Assembly (NCBI GenBank): GCA_963969495.1
Contig: OZ018338.1
Span: 50,967,973-51,031,972, forward strand
Length of the DNA: 64,000 nt
Source: Ceratothoa steindachneri
Lineage: Eukaryota; Arthropoda; Malacostraca; Isopoda; Cymothoidae
Direction: 5' to 3'
Program-made: the position numbers and the translations under genes
The notes under the pieces: generated by a model
What the model saw: only the letters and a program-made list of their open reading frames with translations
What the model was told of the DNA's origin: nothing
Databases searched by the model: none
Shown: one piece after another, positions 23,090 through 31,250 of the stretch
Layout: the number at the start of each line of letters is the position of its first letter
How positions within the stretch are numbered: the first letter of the stretch is position 1

Positions 23090-24290
23090 CTCGCAGAGCC
23101 CCACTAACTTCAAACAGAGGGGAAACGGCTTGGAAACCGACCCCCGATTGGGACTTAGAGCAATTCGTATATACTCAAGGGGTCCAGCGTGACGTAGTGG
23201 TATCTTGAATAGACGGGGAAAGAGCAGGAGTGGCACTAACTTGGTGTACCTGATGGGAGGACACGCTTCTAAATTTTGAGGATAGTTCGGGCATACGTTA
23301 CGTGAGCTTCTATTCCGCACGTAAAACAGATTATGTGCCTCCTGAGGAATAAAGAAGTGGGGGCGAGGGGGGTAATTATGGGCTTAATGTTTCTTGGTTC
23401 CGAAGGAGGGAGGTTCCTAGGTTTCGAGAGGCCTTAAACTTTTAGGAATTTAAGTTATTTCTTGGAGGAGGCCTGGAGTTATCAATCTTAAACTTGGGAG
23501 GAGACGGAAGAGGCTTCTTATTAACCTTGGGATACAAGTTATGGCTACTTGCATAAACATCAGCCTCTTCTAGGCATTTCTTGAACGTATAGTAGCGCTT
23601 GTCCCTAAAAAAGGCACGGATTTGTGGGTCAGGGAAGTTAAGAATTGATCTTTTGGGACGAAGTCCAGAAGGGACTCGTACTCTTCGGGGACTTTACACG
23701 CATTTAACCAAAATTGGAGGTGTTTCTGAAGATTGTACCCAAAATGGCGAAAGTTCTGACCGGGCGGATCTTTTCGTGACGGAAACGGGGACGATAGAAG
23801 TCTGGGGTCATATTTACGGCAGTTAAGAGTTCAGACTTGATGGTAGAGTAGTCCATAGTGGACTTTGAGGGAAGTGAAATGAATATGCCTCTCAACTGTG
23901 AGTTTAGGAGGGGGAGCAATATGGCGACAACATCTAGCTCCATGTCCCAATTATTGATTTAAAAAATCTTCTCGAAATGCGTAAGATATGATCCAAAGAC
24001 GGGTTATCGTCCTGACGGGGACTGTGGAGTTTCGGTTCGGCAGTTAACCGACATTTACTCTAATTGATTACGGCTCAATTCCAGTTTATGCTGACTTATT
24101 CACTCACGCTCTTCCATCTCTGATTCTCTTAGTCCTTTTGCTCTTCTCTCTTCAGCTTCTCTTAGATCTTGTTCCTTTGCTCTTCTCTCTTCAGCTTCTC
24201 ATATATCTTGTTCATTTGCTCTTCTCTCTTCAGCTTCTCTTAGATATTGTTCATTTGCTCTTCTCTCTTATCTTTCATTTCTTTCTTTTT
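23090..24290 (-). pseudogene. Gypsy-like gag relic with N-terminal coiled-coil repeats
   Basis: The minus strand begins with 13-residue coiled-coil repeats of the type EKLKREEQMNKIY (24.28-24.13 kb). It continues to a gag-core-like stretch, LLNSQLRGIFISLPSKSTMDY then MTPDFYRPRFRHEKIRPVRTF. That stretch resembles the capsid region of Gypsy-type Gag: a small hydrophobic helix, then a Tyr-Arg-x-x-Phe-Arg segment. Further down, FYVRNRSSRNVCPNYPQNLEA looks like an eroded Cys-His knuckle in which most metal ligands are lost. Several stops and frameshifts separate these pieces. Gag would package element RNA into particles. No LTRs or pol are attached, and a truncated I-like copy abuts its downstream end. 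Confidence 0.5.
24141..24275. repeat. 39-bp tandem repeat encoding 13-residue heptad-like units
   Basis: CTCTTCTCTCTTCAGCTTCT recurs at 24141, 24180 and 24219 with a partial copy at 24258, an exact 39-bp period. On the minus strand each unit encodes a Lys/Glu-rich coiled-coil segment of the gag relic, so the period is in frame. Confidence 0.9.
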
Positions 24291-24299
24291 CCTAAATAT

Positions 24300-24970
24300 A
24301 AGTTAATAATTCTTAGCTTGACAGGCCCAATGACTCCCCCTTACTCTTGAAACGGTCAAACGAAGAAGAAATCTTGTTCGCTTACTTGTGGGAACGTAAC
24401 ATGCGAACGGGACTATTAACGTAATGAAATTACTCCGCAATATACGTGAAGCCTAACTTTTCCCCCAAATATATATTTAAAAACTAGCCCACTAAAAGAA
24501 CACTGAAACTCCTACTACACGGTTAGGACGGGTTAATCTTTCTAATCCGGCTGGGGATTAACTCAAATATTCCGGTAAATGGAATACACAACCAAACAGA
24601 AATGTTGCCAACTAATAATCTAAATTTTAAATAGTTAATAGACTAAATAATGTTCCAATAATCTAGAACTAACCTGAACGTACTTCGGCCAAAAGAGAAA
24701 AATAGAGAAACTTCAATAATGAGAGGGAAATATTAAAACTCAAAGGGGATGAAATCAACTAAACTGATTTACTATGTAATAGATCTAACACACTTGCCAC
24801 CAGTTTTTATAATATAGAAGTAATATATATATTTTGCTTAGTGTCTTTTTTTTGTATATTCTGTAGTGAGTGTAATTCGTGTTTTTGGTTTTTTCGTGGA
24901 TGTCTTTGATAAATTTTGGTCTTCATCGGTAGATTTGGGTCTTCATCGGTGAATTTGTAGAAATCGGTGA
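24300..24970. other. Intergenic DNA
   Basis: No gene recognised. Near 24905-24960 a short phrase (GGTCTTCATCGGT) repeats three times and may belong to the 3' end of the minus-strand Jockey-like element to the right. Confidence 0.45.
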
Positions 24971-27900
24971 GGTTTCACAGTTAGGTAAGCTTCTTCTTGG
25001 TCATATTTTTTATTGGTTTAGGGTGAAAACATTTATATTATCATGTGTAGAACGGCACTTCTGCTCCGCCAGCTAGAAGTCCGGTGGAGCTTGGAAATTT
25101 GGTGCAACTTGCTCTGCTTCTGTTCTGTTCAATCATTTGGAAGATATCATCGTCCAATTCACGATTGACCATTTCCTGCATATTCCTTGTCCGTTCTTCT
25201 ATGACAATGTTAATGAGACTTAACCCCGCCTCTTGGTGCAGCTCTTCCTGGCGTTTTCTCTCATTTCCGCATGTACCTGTATTTAAGTACGTACATTTAT
25301 TCTGAACCACTTGTAGTTTCCTCTTTTGTGTCTTCGAGACACACGAGAGGGCACAAGCGGGGTATAGCAGCGTCGATCTTACAAGTGCATTGTAGATATT
25401 TTTCTTATTGCTTTGACGAAGAGTTCTGAGCCTGTATAGAGTTTTGACTGCAACCGTGGCATTGGTGATTCTTTCTTGGACGTGCTGCTTGTATCCGGAT
25501 GAAGTAATCTTCATTCTGAGTATATTGCACTTCGTGGTGTAGGAATAACCTCTATTACCCACCCTGACGTCGTAAAGTTCTCTCCTGCCTATGGGGACTA
25601 CTTCGAACTTTTCCTGGTTGGTGTGGATCTTCTACCGGGCCTCGTAGGTGTTGAGATTTTCAAATTCTGTTGTTGTCATACGAGCTTGCCAAGGCGAATT
25701 CCTCCATGGACAAGTGGTTATCTGGATGAAATCTTTGACGAATTGAATGGTGAGGCAAGTGGGGCTTACAGGGCTGGGACATCAGCGGTGTAAATGTAGT
25801 ACAGAGTTGGGGACAGGCACCCACCCTGCGGGAGGCCTGAGGTGAGCGGAAACTTTGGTCCGTCCGTGCACCCTAAACTGATGTACGCCGCCCTCTCCAT
25901 GATATATTCACATAGAGTTCTTTTAAGTTTTCACTTAGGTCCAGTCGTAAGATCTTCTACTCCATTTCTCGTTGCCACACCTTTTAAAACGCCTTTGATA
26001 CATCCCGACAAACAATATCCACCTAACTCTTTTCCCGTTTAGCTTGGGCTAGCTTCTCCGTGATGACATTAATTGACATCTCCGTACTTCGCTTCCTCCT
26101 AAATCCAAATTGATGTGGGTTTAAGAGGGAGTTCTGCTCCAGGTGAGACACCAGTCTTCTGTTGAGGATCTTCTCCAAGAGACTCCCGCCAAACTCTAGA
26201 AGTGAAATTGGCCGGTAGCTCTCCTTCAACATTGGGTCCTTTCCGCGCTTAGGCAAGAAAATCATCTTAGCCGTTTTATAAGCATCTGGAAAATATCCCG
26301 TGTTCAGACAGGTGTTATATATTCTTCTCATTCTTTCGATGACATTGTCTGGTGCCTTTTCAAAGTTTAGCTTTGTATTTGTTCGTTAAGCTCATCGATG
26401 ATGTTGCTGTCAAACTCTAGGTAATAGTCTTTGTTTTTCTCCTCAGTTATACTGAAGATTTTTTCCCAATAACTTTGGAATAGCTCTTTAATTCTTCCTT
26501 CTTCCGTTTTGATGTTTCCATCTTTCTTTTGTAGCTCGATTTTCTACTTCTTCTTCCCAGTCGATCCTCTGAGGTTTCTGATCTTTTTCCAAAAATCTTT
26601 GGAAGTTCGTTCGTGATCGAGGCTATCGATCACATCATCCCATCGTCTCTAGTGTTGTTCGAAGATCAACTGGTTCAGTTCTTCTTTGATTTCTTTACTT
26701 CGCTGTATTGACTGAACTGATGCATTCCTGATGTTTATTTCATACAATAATTTCAGCTCACGGTATAAATCCTTCAGGCATTTGGTCGATCTGATGAAAA
26801 AGAGTGTCCTATACTCGGATTTAGGGATACAAGCCCTATCTGCGCTGATGAGAGGGTTATTGAGGTCATCGACTGCCTCATCAATCTCGTCGAGAATTGC
26901 CTTGTCCAGGTTGGGTGGATCGTAGCCCTCGGGAAGGCGCGTGTACTGTGTCCAGTCTGCTCTTTTGTAGTCCTTTCTGACTACAGCTGATAGTGAGTAG
27001 GATCCCTATATGGTCACTACATGGTACCTAGACTGGTTCCATGTAGTAATTGAACGACAGCTGACGATTCGCCAGACAGATGTCTGGTTTTGTGGCACTT
27101 CCTGCTCCGACAAAGTTGGGGAAGTCGGGATTCTATTCGCTGGACAATATTTCTGTCCAGCAATAGGTCCAGGCTTCTCCCTATACCGTTGAAGGTCCTG
27201 TAACCGGATTCTCGGCATCTGGCGTTAAGGTACCCCATTAATATAGTTGCGGCTCTTCTGTCAAATAGGCCAGTGAGAGTGTAAATTGGTAACACATCTC
27301 TCCTTGGCGGTTGATATCCGGTAGCAATGACCAACTTTGCTAAGTCGAGGTCGCCCTTAATCGCGAGTTAGGATTCTTCTATATTGCTTATTTGTTTGTA
27401 TTTAATCCCTTTCTTTATTGCAATACCGGCTTCGTCGAACAGCTCCTGCGACTAATTTGTGAGCAACAAATTGTAGTTCCAGATTTTCATTTCTGCACTA
27501 CGCGTGTCGATCACGTGTTCCGAAATTAAGATGATGTTCGCATCACCTTCCCTGAATACATTTCCGTAAAGAGTTCCTTTCGTCGTCCAGTGGTTGGTAT
27601 TAATTTAAAATGTCTTCAGTGCGTTCGCTTTCTTCTTATTATTCTTCTTTTTGGGGCCTGGATGGGTGGTTTTACTTTGCCCAAGGTTTTTCTTTTTCGA
27701 AGGGGGACTCGAAATTTTAGACCTGCTTTTCTTAGCTCGTGTACGGGCGCAGGAGCCTTCTGTGATGTCAGAAGAGGAAGCCCCCTCCTCACTTTCAGCC
27801 TTTTCTTCTTCGTCGTGCTCTTTGGATTTCTCCGATGAGGAAGCTTCGACGATCTCCTCCAGTCCAGACTTGACCGTGTTGTTCTTTATGACTGAGACCT

Positions 27901-28265
27901 TAAATGCTTTGGAGTATTCAGGATTTGCAAGCATAATTACTAAAGGGAGATTGTTCGCTTTCAGAAAAGCATTGAGTACCTGGTTATAGTAGCCAGACTT
28001 GACTGAATTTGCCACATTTGCGTGGGTAATGCGGATTAATATTTTTGCACTTTGATCTCCTGTCATGTTAATCTGTGCAAGTGCAGGTGCAGGGTTATTT
28101 CCGCATTTTTTTGGCGGCGTTTGCGTATGTTGATTCGTTGGCTCTCTCCTTCTTCCTGACTTTTTATGTTCTGACGGCGCTTGGGGCAGTTCAGGATCAT
28201 AGTCCTATGTTCTCCTTTGCAGCTAAGGCATCTCTTCTTAGTGCTATCGCACTTATCAAATCTAA
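24970..28265 (-). pseudogene. Jockey-like retrotransposon copy B (ORF1 knuckle to 3' end), decayed
   Basis: On the minus strand the order is canonical. ORF1 begins inside a Cys-x2-Cys-x3-His-x6-Cys knuckle (RCLSCKGEHRTMILNCPKRR, about 28.23 kb) and a basic/acidic tail runs to 27605. An endonuclease follows, seen as YLNARCRESGYRTFNGIGRS and LLLDRNIVQRIESRLPQL at 27.3-27.0 kb. The RT includes GYFPDAYKTAKMIFLPKRGK, YRPISLLEFGGSLLEKIL and FGFRRKRSTEMSINVITEKL (26.33-26.02 kb), then GLPQGGCLSPTLY near 25.83 kb. The thumb and C-terminal region is an uninterrupted 173 codons at 25562-25041. Frameshifts separate these blocks. The family inserts by target-primed reverse transcription. There is no 5' end: it begins mid-ORF1 at the junction with copy A. 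Confidence 0.82.
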
Positions 28266-28745
28266 GTCCTTCTGGGTTAAGCTGGAGGTTCAGTATCTTG
28301 CGTTGAAGTCCTTCCAGCCGTACTTTATTAAAGAACTTTTGCAGGTCCTTCATCACAATGTCTACATAGCACTTATTCGCTTGGCAATAAGCTACTTTCT
28401 CTGTTAGAAGCGCCAGGGCTGTATCGGTGCCCCTTTTTGAACGTAAACCGTGTTATTGGTGGTTATGCGCTCCTAGCACGCTCAGTAGAGTTTGTAGCCT
28501 ATTAGCTACAATCCCTTCGAAGATCTTGCCATGCATCTCCAGAAGAGAGATCGGGCGATAGTTAGCTACCTAGACTGGGGGCTTGTTTCTTTTCAGGATG
28601 AAGATGATGTTTGCCATCTTGTATCCGTCAGGAAAGTAGCCTGTATTCAGGGCGGCATCCATGGCATTTACTAGTTCCTGAATAATTTGCCTCAGGGCAT
28701 TCACGTGGTTGTTTTTCGTGATCCAAGACGATTGGGCACCCGTGG
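28266..28745 (-). pseudogene. Jockey-like retrotransposon copy A, RT fragment fused to copy B
   Basis: The minus strand reads LVNAMDAALNTGYFPDGYKM, then ANIIFILKRNKPPV-stop-VANYRPISLLEMHGK, then RSKRGTDTALALLTEKVAYC. It ends with CYVDIVMKDLQKFFNKVRLE (motif A, where Asp-x-x-K-A-F has become K-D-L-Q-K-F-F) and GLQRKILNLQL. These correspond to the fingers and palm of the same RT type as copy B, but with different sequence. The frame then runs without a stop straight into copy B's ORF1 knuckle at about 28265. RT joined to ORF1 is the wrong order for one element, so this is a junction of two same-strand copies. Confidence 0.75.
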
Positions 28746-28749
28746 TTAA

Positions 28750-28990
28750 CCATATATCCTAGAAATAACTTTTCCGAAGGAAAATTATTCTGTTTTTCCT
28801 GTTTTTTGCTCGATTCATTTCATCATTCTTTCGCATTCATGAAAGATTTCTACATGTATATTCGCCGCGTGTTTACCTCAATTCTCCTTTGTCCTTTGAA
28901 TTCCCTATTAATTTCTCTTTATTTTCATAATCCCGATCGACCTTGCAAAGCGTATCTTAAAAGGCTTGTTTATTCGGAAGATTTTTTTGT
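28750..28990. other. Unassigned DNA upstream of copy A
   Basis: No RT or ORF1 motif continues beyond 28745 on the minus strand, and nothing else is recognised. Confidence 0.4.
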
Positions 28991-28991
28991 C

Positions 28992-29090
28992 TTCCGCGTA
29001 GCTGAGTGTTCTAAGGCACGATTTAATTGAGATCAAAGCGGTTGCTCGCTGCATCAGTGTGCACGGTTCGAATCCCAACCTTATACGGAA
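28992..29090 (+). pseudogene. tRNA-Leu/Ser-like sequence (tRNA pseudogene or SINE head)
   Basis: TAGCTGAGTGTTCTAAGGC resembles the A-box/D-arm of type II tRNAs (Leu/Ser). GGTTCGAATCC about 45 bases later is a perfect B box. A GC-containing inverted repeat lies where the long variable arm would be. TTCCG at the start can pair with CGGAA at about 29087, but the T stem is mismatched, the anticodon loop lacks U33, and the acceptor strands are out of register. It is therefore not a working tRNA. The internal Pol III boxes fit a SINE head or old pseudogene. No 3' CCA or SINE tail is clear. Confidence 0.4.
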
Positions 29091-29099
29091 TTTTATACT

Positions 29100-29640
29100 C
29101 AAGTCAAAGACAGAGAGATCTGCAGAAATTACTCCTCATAAAATGATGAATAAAATTTTAAATTGCATTTAATAATGCATCTATTTTCCAATAGATGATC
29201 TCTCAGGTGCAGAAATTATATTCAAAATATTATTATCATTCAAATTGTGTCATATGAAGAATTGATATCGCCCCCACCCTTTTGGGCAGGCTTAGTCCAC
29301 TTCAGGTATAGGAATAAAGGAAGTGAAGAGGTTCGAGTCAACCTTTGATGGTGGATTAACAAATTTATTGCGCTTTTTTAAGTGACCAATCTTTAAGATA
29401 CTGACGAAGGCGCTTGCTATTCATTTTTCTTACATAATCACCTTTAACACCAGATTTTACAATGTATCCATCCTTTGCGAATTTTCTGTGGCTACATTAC
29501 CAATGGTAATTATTCCCTTTCGCACCCATATTTATCTCGCTCTAGCTTTCTATCTCTCTCCTATACCTTCACCTCTTATACTATCCCGATCTTATCTCGC
29601 TTGATCAAACGGCTTGGTCCAATTTATCGGTAAAACGCGG
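29100..29640. other. Intergenic DNA
   Basis: No gene recognised. Inverted AT-rich words (ATAATGCATCTATTTTCC / ATAGATGATC) occur near 29165-29205 without a clear larger structure. Confidence 0.45.
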
Positions 29641-29872
29641 CCTTAAATTGCTTTTGGCGAAAGAGAGAGAGATATTAAGTGAAAGTTTGAAAGAGAAGGA
29701 GAGATTGAGAAAAACTTATTGGGAGAGAATGACGAAGATTAAGTTAGGTTGAGCGCGATTTAGAGTAAAATTGTGAGAGAGTTTGATAAAGATTATAAGA
29801 GAGATTGAAAGAGAATTTGAGTGAGAGAGATTTAGGGGATTAAGAGACAAATTTTGAAAGACCTATATTAAT

Positions 29873-29928
<56 letters not shown>

Positions 29929-30340
29929 AGCGCTTAAAACATATTTAGATTGAGGGAATGAGCGATATATTTATCGAGAGATAAATATACATTGAGGGAA
30001 AGATTGAAAGCTATTGAGAGTGTGATTGTGATAGAGATTGAGGAAGATTCAGAGACATTGAAACGGGGATTGGAGATGATTTAATGTGAGATTTTGAGAT
30101 AGAGATTGGGAGCAAGATTATAAAAGAAATTGAAAGATAGAATGAATTTGAAATATATAGTTAGAAATTGATTGAGAGTGTAAGAGATATTCTATGAGAG
30201 AGTGAGTGTGAGATAGATAGTTTAAGAGAAAGAATGAGAGATTGTAAGGGAGATTGAACTTGATTAAGATAGAGATTAGGCGAGAGATCTAGAGAGGAAG
30301 ATTGGGAGAGAAGGATTGAGTGAGATTGAGAGATTGAGAT
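29640..30340. repeat. GA-rich degenerate minisatellite with (GA)24 core
   Basis: Nearly every line consists of words such as GAGAGATTGAGA, GAAAGAGA and GATAGAGATTG. A pure AG run spans 29877-29925. The strand asymmetry (purine-only on plus) is sustained for about 700 bp. It may form non-B DNA. It carries no coding signal. Confidence 0.9.
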
Positions 30341-30668
30341 GATGATGATATATTTGAGAGAAAATAATACAAATTAGTGTTATAGAATAGTTAATAGTGG
30401 GGAAAAAAGGTTGAGCGTAGAAGATAAAGTTATAAGTAACAGTATGAAAAGAAGTGGGTTCTCCAGGTACAACGAGAGGTCCTATTTTTGATTTCTATGC
30501 AAAATTATTTTTATCTATTATAATAAATTGAATTCTCTAGGATATACTAGAAGTCATATTGTTGAGATTATACAATCGTATTTTTCCATGACAGAGTATT
30601 ATATTTATAAACTGCATTTATTTATTTACCTATTTTGATTTATTCAAGAGCTCTTTGTTTTGGGGTTT

Positions 30669-30734
30669 ATTTACAAAACATGAACAAATTTTAAGTATTG
30701 TCGTTTTAATATATAAGTTTAATTCTATTTACAA
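30669..30734 (+). repeat. 58-bp repeat at the insertion site, left copy, and 11-bp TSD
   Basis: The stretch starting ATTTACAAAACATGAACAAA reappears with about seven differences immediately after the I-like element (37675 on). The insertion therefore hit a pre-existing tandem dimer with a 58-bp period. Its last 11 bases, TCTATTTACAA (30724-30734), are exactly repeated at 37672-37682 and are the target-site duplication. Confidence 0.88.
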
Positions 30735-30805
30735 CCCCGTAAGGGGCGCGACGATTTGCCATTCTGGCCGCCGTGCTGACGGGACTCAGCACTTCGTCCG
30801 GCCCC
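30735..30805 (+). promoter_or_regulatory. Structured 5' terminus of the I-like element
   Basis: CCCC-GTAA-GGGG (30735-30746) forms a GNRA-tetraloop hairpin at the very first base of the element. A competing fold pairs GGGGC (30743-30747) and GACGA (30750-30754) with TCGTC (30794-30798) and GCCCC (30801-30805), enclosing the perfect hairpin GTGCTGA/TCAGCAC (30773-30792). I-type elements usually have internal promoters at +1, and several non-LTR clades carry HDV-like ribozymes here. Either role is inference. Confidence 0.55.
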
Positions 30806-31181
30806 AGCCTAGCCTCTCTTCCTTCCTTCAAAACACTTGTTTCCTCTCTTTTCACAGAACCTCTCCCACAACTTTCTCTGGTCAGCCTCTAATTTCACAG
30901 GGTAGATGCTGACCTTCCTTTCAGCCAACCGTCCCGCATCGGGGCTGAGGGGGTGGGGGACAATGTTCCCTAACCCCTGAGCTCCGGTCTGGGGTGGCTG
31001 GTTTTTAACTACCTGCTTCATCCCCACCCATACCTTCCTCACATCCCTTTTCCTCTCGTCTTCAAAATCTATCATTTATACGCCGTGTCCAAGGTGGAGC
31101 CGCCATGCCGATGGACTGCCAGGCCACCAGGCGGGAGGGGTGGTCCCAAATGGCGGCGCCTGGCTCTGCTGGGCCTGTAAG

Positions 31182-31214
31182 CACCTCTCGCAGTGCGGGC
31201 TACTGCGAGAGGTG
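31182..31214 (+). promoter_or_regulatory. Perfect 13-bp stem-loop upstream of ORF1
   Basis: CACCTCTCGCAGT pairs exactly with ACTGCGAGAGGTG around a 7-nt GCGGGCT loop. It lies 36 nt upstream of the ATG in CACCATG context. A stem this stable so close to the start would be expected to affect scanning or serve as an RNA-binding site. That role is inferred. Confidence 0.65.
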
Positions 31215-31250
31215 TGCGCTATTGCATCCCGTATTAAAAGAAGGGTCACC

